A stretch of DNA of 64,000 nucleotides from Pomphorhynchus laevis (lineage: Eukaryota > Acanthocephala > Palaeacanthocephala > Echinorhynchida > Pomphorhynchidae), in the NCBI GenBank assembly GCA_012934845.2, contig WNNJ02003645.1, positions 107,330 to 171,329 on the forward strand, written 5' to 3'. Made by a program: the position numbers and the translations under genes. Shown here piece by piece: positions 10,729-20,026 of the stretch (the stretch's first letter is position 1; each line of letters opens with the position of its first letter). A model generated the notes under the pieces. The model saw only the letters and a program-made list of their open reading frames with translations. It was not told the origin of the DNA and ran no database searches.

Positions 10729-10919
10729 TACTAACGGCCACATTGCTCAGCCGTTTTCGTTTCGCCCGCTTTGTGTCACATGTTGGTAGCCCTGGGCTCA
10801 TCAGAAGGCTGACTACCAACTCTTCGCCTTTTAAAATTTGACTTATCCGAGATTCGAGCTGTCGCTCTCCGTACTTGGCTTGCGCTCTTGACTGCTAGGC
10901 TACGAATCCAGGATTACCA
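10729..10919 (-). mobile_element. tRNA-derived SINE with hammerhead-like body
   Basis: On the minus strand the head contains an RNA polymerase III A box, TAGCCTAGCAG (plus 10892-10902), matching TRGYNNARNNG. A B box, GCTCGAATC (plus 10851-10859), follows 32 bases later, the spacing of a tRNA gene. The local base composition is clearly GC-richer than its surroundings. The body downstream carries CTGATGA and GGGCGAAACG, see the separate entry. I saw no intact tRNA cloverleaf, so it is tRNA-related and not a tRNA gene. The 3' end is uncertain; it may end near 10729, where the neighbouring repeat begins. Confidence 0.65.
10747..10812 (-). ncRNA. Hammerhead-ribozyme-like core inside the SINE
   Basis: Reading 5'->3' on the minus strand: TCAGCC, TT, CTGATGA, then GCCC, a 20-odd base loop, GGGC, GAAA, a short CGAAAAC, and GGCTGA. 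TCAGCC pairs with GGCTGA (stem I, 6 bp) and GCCC with GGGC (stem II, 4 bp). Both conserved core strands, CUGAUGA and GAAA, are intact and in hammerhead order. Stem III is reduced and no U-H cleavage position is evident, so this looks hammerhead-derived and not certainly active. Confidence 0.5.
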
Positions 10920-11066
10920 GATTTCACACAGTATATTAAACCTTGCATCATGATTTCCAGAAACTGCATTGTCCGAGATGCTCTCTGGCATGCTTATTAT
11001 AGATTGTATCGTATGAGATCATGAAGATCGATTGAAATCGGGACTGGTGATCCTTTGATGGATGTT

Positions 11067-11166
11067 TATTTATGTAATGAATAGTTGCTAGATCAAACGA
11101 GATGAATTTCGCATTGAAAACCAGCTACAGAATACTTCCTTCATGATATCCAATTCCATACACCCT
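11067..11166 (+). repeat. ~100-bp direct repeat, second copy
   Basis: Second copy of 10627-10728. It ends directly at a perfect 24-bp palindrome (11160-11183). Confidence 0.65.
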
Positions 11167-11183
11167 TTATATATAAAGGGTGT
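11160..11183. repeat. Perfect 24-bp palindrome
   Basis: ACACCCTTTATA is followed at once by its reverse complement TATAAAGGGTGT. ACACCCTTTATA occurs again about 10 bases downstream (near 11192). It may mark two element ends joined back to back. Confidence 0.8.
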
Positions 11184-11667
11184 ATAGAATTACACCCTTT
11201 ATAAATATAAAAAGTTTGTATATATAACGGGTATATATATTTAATTGAATGGTCTATGTATCCTCCTACATTACTTTTTATTTGTTATCATATACATAAT
11301 TTATATCAAAATCACACATTAAATAAGTCGAACGCGTTACTCATATCAATATGGATATTTTCTTTTCGTATTGCAATTGAATCTGATGAAATCACTAATA
11401 AAATAATACACTTTTTAATATAAAAGTTAAGTATTTTTCTTAAAGTATTATAAAATTATGAATGAAAAAGTATATAAAAGTGAGATATTTGAAATATTTG
11501 AAAGGTATTGCTGTTTAGGTCATCGATAAGCATACATGCGTCCGTCGGAATAAATGAACAAGCTCAATCTTAATAATGTTATGACACGCGATTAGGAAAA
11601 TGAAAGAAATAAAAGATATTTTTAAAGAATTATTTTCTGTTTAAAATAAATTAAAATACTTATATCA

Positions 11668-12029
11668 GTGAAATTGACGATCTGTAATTGACAATCAGTA
11701 ATTGACAATCTGAAATTGACGATCTGAAGTTTAATACTCGAAATTAACGATCTGAAATTGACGATCTGAAATTGACTTTTTGAATTTGACGATTTGAAAT
11801 TGATGACCTAAAATTAACGATCTGAAATTGATTATTTGAAATTTACGATTTGAAATTGACGATCTGAAATTGGCTTCTGAAATTGACAATTTGAAATTGA
11901 TGATTTAAAATTAACGATCTGAAGTTGTCGATCTGAAATTGACAATTTGAAATTGATGATTTAAAATTAACGATCTGAAGTTGTCGATCTGAAATAGACG
12001 ATATGAAATAGACGATCTAAAATTGACGA
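11668..12029 (+). repeat. 14-bp minisatellite
   Basis: About 25 degenerate units of GACGATCTGAAATT with frequent ATTTGAAATT and CTGAAG variants. Low complexity, no coding role seen. Confidence 0.9.
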
Positions 12030-12154
12030 TTGTATTATGTTTATTATAATCAGAATTATAACTATTATATATTTTAAAACAAAATTTATTTTTGATATCA
12101 CGTTTGCTTTCTTTATTCTTTTTTACCTACTAATGTATTTCTATTGTTGTTCTT

Positions 12155-12535
12155 TTTTTTCATTATTCTGTCAGCACTTGATGTACCTGACGGTGAAAGC
12201 AACAGATTTGGAAATATTTTTTGTTTAAATAGTAATTATTACTCATTATTGCAATAAGTGAAAAGATAAAATTGCGATGCGATGACTTTCTTATTTAATG
12301 ATATGTTTTTGTAAAATTCGCTCAATGGAAATTAGTCTCAAAATGCTCATTTCTTTTTCACAATCATAAGGGATTCAAAATCGCAAACAATCAAGTCTAA
12401 ACGATTGTATAAGTTTTGTAAGTTGTACATATAAGTATTATTCCTCCATCTGAAATATGTATATTAAAGTACTTGTTTGGGAGTAAGCTTAAAGACTTAT
12501 TTGTTCAGAGGGAAATATGTATTTCTTGCTATATA
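12155..12535 (+). repeat. ~380-bp dispersed repeat preceding composite copy 2
   Basis: Starts near CATTATTCTGTCAGCACTTG and runs to TTCTTGCTATATAAA. It is nearly identical to 38680-39055, where it also precedes a composite copy. In copy 2 a PLE-B tail separates it from the following shared segment; in copy 3 it continues without a break. It may therefore belong to the composite. Confidence 0.75.
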
Positions 12536-12765
12536 AATTAAATCAGCTAACTGAGTCTACGTATTTAATAAAATTATAAAATAAACAAAACATAATAATG
12601 CTAAATCAAAATTTAATAATTAAATAATAAAATTAATAATTGCTTTTAGATTTTCTATAATTTATATCAAGTTAAAATAAAAAATTGAAATTTAAAATAA
12701 ACGTCATTTTTATGAATTGACTAATAAATAACAGACGTTGTATCAGAATAAGATAATAAAACTAT
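12536..12765 (-). mobile_element. PLE-B 3' tail, inserted next to composite copy 2
   Basis: Reverse-orientation copy of the tail: TCAGCTAACTGAGTCTACGT at its left end, GACTAATAAATAACAGACGT near its right end. Copy 3 (39050-39065) lacks it and shows the uninterrupted sequence TATATAAAACTATTACG, so this is a clean filled/empty site comparison within one window. Confidence 0.75.
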
Positions 12766-12889
12766 TACGTGCTATTTAATAATCGTCTCTCTTTTTTGCG
12801 TCTAATAAATGAAAGACTTGCTTATAAACTAACAAAGATGCTGATATAGCTAACAAAGCTGATGGTATTCTTAAATTTGTGTAATAAGA

Positions 12890-14112
12890 TTTTGTAAACG
12901 TCAATAATGTTAATATTGACGTTCCATAATTGGTGTTTAATTGCATAGAATGTAATTGAATATAATTATATAGTTATATAATTAAATAATACTTTTAGAT
13001 CGATTTATTATATCATAGTAGCCTCTCTGACAGCGACTACATTATGTACAAATATACAAGTTTTTGAGTATTTGATTTTTCCTGGACAATTTAACTATAA
13101 ATATATAGCTTTTCAACCTTAATAATAAAGTTGAAATTGAGTTGTTTATACGTAATGGATAATATATCATTTTATGTAATAAATAAATAAAAAGATTATA
13201 ATCAAAATAAAGCGATTGCGTTATTTATTCCCTTTCGAGTAAGTATAATTAAAGTATAAATCAAATTACTTTTCAAAATTAATACTTAAGTTGAAATTGA
13301 GTTGTTTATGTTTATTGGATAATAAATAATTTTATTAAGTTAATTTTAAATAAATTGAAAGATTTTAACCAAAATAAAGCGTTTATGTTATTTATTCTCT
13401 TTCACTTAAACATAATTTAACTATTAATCAAATAACTTTTCAACTTTAATAATAAAGTTCAAATTGAGTTATTTATGCGTATTTGAATCGGGAAGTTTCT
13501 ATATCGGGAGTCTTTGCGATATAGAAATCAGAAAGACTGAAACAACATAAACTGACTCTATATTGCTTCGACTTTTGACTTTCATCGGTAGGAGGCTACT
13601 GTACAATTAGATTAAAGTACAGCACCCCTAAGCAGCTCAATAAATCCTTCAAGTACGTATTCATATACTATTAATTATACTGGTGAGACTATTCATCACG
13701 AATAATCGAAGCAATAAAGTCGAAGCAATAAATCCTTCAAGTACGTATTCATATACTATTAATTATACTGGTGAGACTATTCATCACGAATAATCGAAGC
13801 AATAAAGTCGAAGCAATATAGAGTCAGTTTATGTTACCAGGACCTTACAAGTAGGATTTAAAAAGCACCTTTATCGAATTCCATAAACCAAGCTCTTCAT
13901 TGCTAGTGGTAATGCAATAACAGATGACTTACTTTTCCTGCCAATGTTTATTCTGATTGAAGGAATCGGGAACACTCAAACAACATAAACCGACTATATG
14001 CTGTTTGGACTCTAAACTGACTTTAGAATTCTAAACTGACTCTATACTGTTTTGACTCTATACTGTGTTGACTCTATACTGACATTAATTAATGAAGACT
14101 ATTGTTAATGTA
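12890..14112 (+). repeat. Left inverted arm of composite copy 2
   Basis: Opens with GTAAACGTCAATAATG and TATTGACGTTCC (short hairpin), then about 2.3 units of the 159-bp repeat (13112-13490), then the spacer. A segment of about 95 bp (near 13735-13830) is a local tandem duplication absent from copies 1 and 3. Confidence 0.75.
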
Positions 14113-14930
14113 CATTGGTGTTCATGTCAAGGTTTTAGCCGTGATCAGATAATAATATTCAGTTAAAATTTAGTTATATCAACAATATTTTATTATTATT
14201 TTACATTAATAATTTTGTTTGCAGAATTACATGGTTTAATTCAATATTGATTAAATTTGAATAAATGTTGATTCAATGTTCATTAAACAAAAACGTTGAT
14301 TGCTATCGTTATCAAAATTTTCTCCATGATACCTGCGGTTTAGCACAAAAACGAATACGCATCTTCAAGGTATCTATAGCGTATCCTCGTCGATTGAGGA
14401 TACGCTATAGTTTTGATTTGCCCGGCTTGATTTTGTAATTTCATTGTTGCTGGTTAGTGTTGAAATATCGGTGATATTGTCGTCAGCGATGATTTCGTCG
14501 TCACCCAAAATGTTGACAGACAGTCTTCGATCAAACGTTGACCTTTGCAATCCCTCATCAACGCTATTTAATTCAATGTTTAGACTTCTGTCTGAACTGC
14601 GGACGCGGCAACGATAGACTTCAGCATACATGCTGCATTGCCCCTTTGTACAGAGTGCTTAGACGCTGCATGATAAATGAACCTGCGCGCTGGTCTGCAG
14701 TGACCCGATCAAGTATCTTTCTCAAATCTTTAAAAAGCTTGGCCGGTGACGGACCATATGCTCTAAGTGTCTGAATAGTCAACGGTTCAAATGAGTATTG
14801 AGTATGGTCAATACAATTGTACTTGTGCGTTTATAATTCCTTGGCATCTGAAAAGACACATCCTGCTCCATCGGTGGGACGGATAACATGGCCCTTTGTT
14901 GGCGTGCTTGGACTTGTCAAGTCTCAAATA
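14112..14930 (-). mobile_element. RLE-LINE 3' fragment C, inside composite copy 2
   Basis: Minus-strand C-terminal fragment, offset by about 8,880 bases from fragment B and nearly identical to it. It carries the NIELNSVDEGLQRSTFDRRL segment (frame at 14374-14631). It joins the inverted PLE-A piece at the same base context as in copies 1 and 3. Confidence 0.75.
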
Positions 14931-15461
14931 TGTATAATCCATAGTTACTACAGGAACAAAGAAGCATAAATTATCCTTTATTTGATAAAAAAAATCTACA
15001 TTTCGATCGCTCCTGCTGTCATCATCAGGATTACAATAAAAATGTATCACAATTTTTCTTCTTTTACCCCGTGCTTGCAACATTTCTACAAAAATACTAG
15101 CATTGATTTGCTCCGCATTTCTACTTAAAAGAAAAAGAAAATACCGAGAAACAAAACAATCATACTACAATTTTACACACATTTGAAAACAAACAAAAGA
15201 AAAGAAAAAAAAACAGAATCATAAAACAAAAAAAAATCAAAATCATAACATAAGTTACAAAAAATACGAATTTAATAATAAAAAAATGTAAAAGTAGAGT
15301 AATAAATTATAATTTAATCTAAACCAAAACAAAATAATAATACAATTAGAAATAAACAAACGAATTGAAAAAATTAAAATAATGTAATATTGGAATAATT
15401 AATTATAATTTTATTTAAGGTTGTAATCTGATTTATTATTAAGCATTAAATAAGGTTCTTT

Positions 15462-15773
15462 TTAAATATAATACGCTTCTTGAATAATGCGAGATAACAA
15501 GGTACTTTCAAATGTTAAAATAGATGCATTTTCAAAATCAACGGAATGATTATAACTCACAAAATGCTGAGCACCAGCACTTGAATTGGTCTCTTTTCCC
15601 ACATTATAATTATGTTGTTTAATACGCTTAACCAAACCTTGACCCGTTTGACCAACATATAACTGTTCGCATACTTTAAAAGGTATTTTATAAACAATGG
15701 CGTCTTTGTTAAAATCTGGTTTACGCTTTAAAATGTTGTGAAGTTTAGGTAATTTTCTGTTAAAAATGTGCAC
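15462..15773 (-). pseudogene. PLE-A GIY-YIG domain, inverted piece of copy 2
   Basis: Almost identical to 6581-6892, with the same LYVGQTGQG core. A minus-strand RT C-terminal piece (15840-16058) follows. Confidence 0.8.
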
Positions 15774-16583
15774 TTTGTTAATACAATTATTTTTTATGTT
15801 GTGTTAATAAACTTTGAAAATACAGAATTCCACTTGTTACTAACAAAAGGTATTCCTATATGGTGTATTCTTTTTCAGGACCAAAAACTTTATTTTTATG
15901 CCTAAAGATTTAAATTTAGCTTTCTTAATAGCCCAAAGCGGAAAACCACTTTTTAATAAATTATGTTTGATTGCCTTATCTCTTTTACAAATTAAATGAT
16001 AGTTAGAACAGATAAGCCTGCAACGTAGGTAATGTGACGTAGCAGCTGAAATCAGCACATTTTTAACAGAAAATTACCTAAACTTCACAACATTTTCAAG
16101 CGTAAACCAGATTTTAACAAAGGTGCCTTTGTTTATAAAATACCTTGTAAAGAATGCGAACAGTTATATGTTGGTCAAACGGGTCAAGGTTTGGTTAAGC
16201 TTTTTAAAACACATAATTATAATGTATGTAAAGGGACCAATTCTAGTGCTGTTGCTCACATTTTGTGAGTTTGAATCATTCCGTTGATTTTGAAAATGCA
16301 TCTATTTTATCATTTGAAAGTAACTTGTAATCTCGCATTATTAAAGAAGCGTATTATACTAAAAAAGAACCTAATTTAATGCTTAATAATTAATCAGATT
16401 ACAATCTTAAATTAAATTATAATTAATTATTCCAATATCACATTATATTAATTATTTCAATTCGTTTTTGTATTATTATTTTGTTTTGGTTTTAAACATT
16501 TATACAAATTCTCTAAACTATATAATGAAAAGAATTATTTTATTTCTTACAAATCAATAGACAAACAAAAATTTGTAAATTCA

Positions 16584-16952
16584 TTGAAGGCAGTCAATAA
16601 AGCCCCAGTAAACATTATAAATTGGACTGATAAATCATTAACTATTGAACAAAGTAATATATTTGAATTAAGTCCTTACTTTATTCCACCATGTCGTGTT
16701 TGTGCACACAAACTATCTTCAAAGTTTAAAAAGACTTTTATTTTCTCAGAACACACTATTTATAATTTAGACAATTTCCTTAATTTAAACTTTAAATTAA
16801 TGAATAAATATGATGATGTTCCCAATGTCTGGAACAAAACCATCATAAGTGTTAAAATAGAATTTTATGAAGAGGGTTTGGTCGTATCCAAGGCTGATGA
16901 ACAGACCAAGTTTGTTGTTTTGTTTAATGAAGAATATACTCGAAAAAAATAG
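16584..16952 (+). pseudogene. PLE-A N-terminal/RT-entry region, copy 2
   Basis: Counterpart of 7703-8122, with NKAPVNIINWTDKSLTIEQ and EEGLVVSKADEQTKFVVLFN. The latter block is read in a different frame in copy 1, so copy 2 preserves the original frame better here. Confidence 0.6.
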
Positions 16953-17340
16953 TTGTATTAACAAAATGCACATTTTTAACAGAAAATTACATAAATTGCC
17001 ATAAATTTTTTAATTAAATAATGATCTTACAGCTACTCGACAAAGCGAGTTTAATAGATTCCTACGGTAGTTGTTTTCTAAAAGAAAAATTTCTGATAAG
17101 TTTCTTAAATCTTATCTCTTAAAAAATGCTAAACCAGGATTTTTATAATTATCGCCGATAACTACAAAGTTCAACACAGTGCAAGACCAATTGTAGCTAC
17201 ATATTCTACTTTATCTTATAAATTTTCAGTTTATTGCTAGCACTTTTCGATTTCATATATCTGATAGTCATTTCTCATACATTTAATACGGACATCATTT
17301 TTCTCCTTTAATCCGTGGACATAACGCTCTTGAACATTCA

Positions 17341-18015
17341 TTGATTACAGCTGACATCACCTCCCTCTACATTAACGTTCCGCTATCTGTTGCTATAAAC
17401 ATCGCAGCTGATATATTAGCTCTTAACCCACCTTGTGATATTCTTCTTAATCATGAAAATTTACATACTCTCCTCACAATGTGTACCAGTCGTTGTAATT
17501 TTATTTTTGAATCAGTAATGTGGGATTAGATCGAAGGATTGGTAATTGGCAACCCTCTTGTTCCGGTATTGTCCGAGTTATACATGCGAAATTTGGAAAA
17601 TTTATTTGCGAATAGTATTGATGGATTTGTCAAGTGGTTTCGTTATGTTGACGATGTTTTTGGTTGCTCAGAATTGCCTTACACAGGATTTCCTTTTCAT
17701 ACGCTAAATTCTAAGGATTCTCGAATTCAATGTTGCGTTTCTTCTGAATCTAATGTGGGTATACCTTTTCTCGATGTCTTGGTAAAACTGGCTAATTCTT
17801 CTATACTTCAAACATGTGTCTATCAAAAATTTGGTACAGGACCAGATATTGTTTCGTGTACCTCAAACGTTCCAACTAATTGGCTGATTTTCGCTGCTAT
17901 GTCACATTACCTACGTTGCAGGCTTATCTGTTCTAACTATCATTTAATTTGTGAAAGAGATAAGGCTATCAAACATAATTTTTTTAAAAAGTGGTTTTCC
18001 GCTTTGGGCTATTAA
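17341..18015 (+). pseudogene. PLE-A reverse transcriptase core, copy 2
   Basis: Contains ADITSLYINVPLSVAINIAA, then NPLVPVLSELYMRNLENLFA, the motif before the catalytic loop, and FRYVDDVF, the catalytic aspartates. GIPFLDVLVKL follows. Motifs are in Penelope order, so the RT assignment is firm although the reading frame is not continuous. Confidence 0.82.
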
Positions 18016-18167
18016 GAAAGCTAAATTTAAATCTTTAGGCATAAAAAAAAAGTTTTTGGTCCTGCAAAAGAATACACCATATAGGAATACCTTTTGTTAG
18101 TAACAAGAGCAATTCTGTATTTTCAAAGTTTATTAACAACAACATAAAAAATAATTGTATTAACAAA

Positions 18168-18494
18168 GTGCACATTTTTAACAGAAAATTACCTAAACTT
18201 AACAACAATTTTAAGCGTAAACCCGATTTTAACAAAGACGCCATTGTTTATAAAATACCTTGTAAAGAATGCGAACAGGTATATGATGGTCAAACGGGTC
18301 AAGGTTTGGTTAAGCCTATTAAAGCACCAAATTATAATGTACGTAAACCGACCATTTCTAGTGCTGGTGCTCAGCATTTTGTGAGTTTGAATCATTCCGT
18401 TGATTTTGAAAATGCATCTATTTTATCATTTGAAAGTAACTTGTTATCTCGCGTTATTCAAAAAGCGTATTTTATTAAAAAAAGAACCGAATTT
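18168..18494 (+). pseudogene. PLE-A GIY-YIG endonuclease, C-terminal, copy 2
   Basis: Same domain as 9286-9624 (CKECEQVYDGQTGQG, AGAQHFVSLNHSVDFENAS). The frame runs to the junction with the inverted right arm. Confidence 0.8.
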
Positions 18495-20026
18495 AACTGA
18501 TCACGGCTAAAACCTTGCAATGAACACCAATGTACATTAACAATATTCTTCGTTAATTAATGTTAGTATAGACTCAACACAGTATAGAGTCAAAACAGTA
18601 TAGAATCAGTTTAGAACCCTAAAGTCAGTTTAAAGTCCAAACAGCATATAATCGGTTTTTGTTGTTTGATTGTTCCCGATTCCTTAAATCAGAATAATCA
18701 TTAGCAGGAAAAGTAAGTCATCTGTTATTGCATTACCACTAGCAATGAAGAGCTTTGTTTGTCTGGAATTCGATGAAGGTGCTTTTTAAATCCTACTTGT
18801 AAGGTCCTGGTAAGCGGATTATTCGTGATGAATAGTCTCACCAGTATAATTACTAGTATATGAATACGTACTTGAAGGATTTATTGAGCTGCTTAGGGGT
18901 ACTGTACTTTAATCTAATTGTACAGCAGCCCCCTACTGATGAAACTCAAAAGTCGAAGCAACATAGAGTCAATTTATGTTAAGGCTTCCTGATTTCTATA
19001 TCGCAAAGACTCCCGATATAGAAACTTTCCGATTCAAATACGCATAAATAACTCAATTTCAACTTTATTATTAAAGTTGAAAAGTTATTTGATTAATAGT
19101 TAAATTATGTTTAAGTGAAAGAGAATAAATAACGTAAACGTTTTATTTTGGTTATAATCTTTTAATTTATTTACTATTAACTAAATAAATTTTTTCTTAT
19201 CCAATAAGCCTAAACAACTCAATTTCAACTTTATTTTTAATTTTGAAAAGTAATTTGATTTTTAGTTTAATTATACTTACTCGAAAGGGAATAAATAACG
19301 CAATATTTTTTTTTGATTTTAATCTTTTTATTTATTTATTACATAAAATGATATATTATCCAATACGTATAAAAACTCAATTTGAACTTTTATTTTTAAA
19401 GTTGAAAAGTTATTTGTTTAAAAGTTAAATTATACTTACTCGAAAGGGAATAAATAACGCAATATCTTTATTTTATTATAATCTTTTTATTTATTTTTTA
19501 CATAAAATGATATATTATCCAATACGTATAAACAACTCAATTTGAACTTTATTATTAAAGTTAAAAAGTTATTTGTTTATTAGTTAAATTATGCTTAAGT
19601 GAAAGAGAATAAATAACGCAATCGCTTTATTTTCATAATAATCTTTTATTTATTTATTACATAAAATGATATATCATCCAATACGTATAAACAACTCAAT
19701 TTGAACTTTTTTTTAAAGTTGAAAAGTTATTTGTTTTATAGTTAAATTATATTTACTTGAATGGGAATAAATAACGCAATCGCTATATTTTCATTATAAT
19801 CTTTTTATTTATTTATTACATAAAATGATATATTATCCAATACATATAAACAACTCAATTTGAACTTTATTATGAAATTGAAAAGTAATTTGATTTATAG
19901 TTAAATTATACTTACTTGAAAGGGAATAAATAACGCAATCGTTTTTTTTTCATTATAATCTTTTTATTTATTTATTACATAAAATGATATATTATCCAAT
20001 ACGTATAAAAACTCAATTTGAACTTT
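18495..20026 (-). repeat. Right inverted arm of composite copy 2
   Basis: Reverse complement of the left-arm spacer (starting ACTGATCACGGCTAAAACCT), then about six units of the 159-bp repeat (19047-20026). It has more units than the left arm. At about 20026 it gives way to the 20-28 kb repeat block, so its outer terminus, if it matched the left one, is lost. Confidence 0.8.
19047..20026 (-). repeat. 159-bp satellite-like array, about six units
   Basis: AATACGTATAAA recurs at about 19521, 19680, 19839 (as AATACATATAAA) and 19998, a period of 159-160. Units carry AACTCAATTTGAACTTT, GGGAATAAATAACGCAAT and TACATAAAATGATATAT. Confidence 0.9.

Larger units (their letters stand above)
14935..18494 (+). 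mobile_element. Penelope-like element PLE-A, copy 2
   Basis: Same arrangement as copy 1: inverted 3' piece (14935-16058, minus, with the GIY-YIG domain at 15462-15773), forward pseudo-LTR piece (16060-16400) and forward body (16480-18494). The body ends inside or just after the GIY-YIG frame, where it joins the composite's right arm, so the 3' UTR present in copy 1 (9630-10110) is absent here. Confidence 0.85.
12890..20026 (+). mobile_element. Composite copy 2: foldback-like unit with retroelement cargo
   Basis: Order: left arm (12890-14112), RLE-LINE fragment C (14112-14930), PLE-A copy 2 (14935-18494), inverted right arm (18495-20026). The right arm is the reverse complement of the left arm's spacer and repeat array, with the tandem repeats outermost on both sides. 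Long inverted arms with internal tandem repeats are the hallmark of foldback and Galileo-like DNA transposons. No transposase gene is present, so the class is inferred from structure only. Confidence 0.65.

Noticed and set aside
10840-10919. An intact tRNA gene on the minus strand
   Set aside because: A and B boxes are present, but I could not form an acceptor stem or a normal anticodon arm, and the sequence continues into a repeat body. A tRNA-derived SINE explains it better.
12037-12228. A 63-codon hydrophobic frame as a small membrane protein
   Set aside because: Phe/Ile/Tyr-rich translation of T-rich DNA, and most of it overlaps a dispersed repeat also present at 38680.
19047-20026. A CRISPR array
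   Set aside because: The whole 159-bp unit repeats with no unique spacers, and the genome is eukaryotic.
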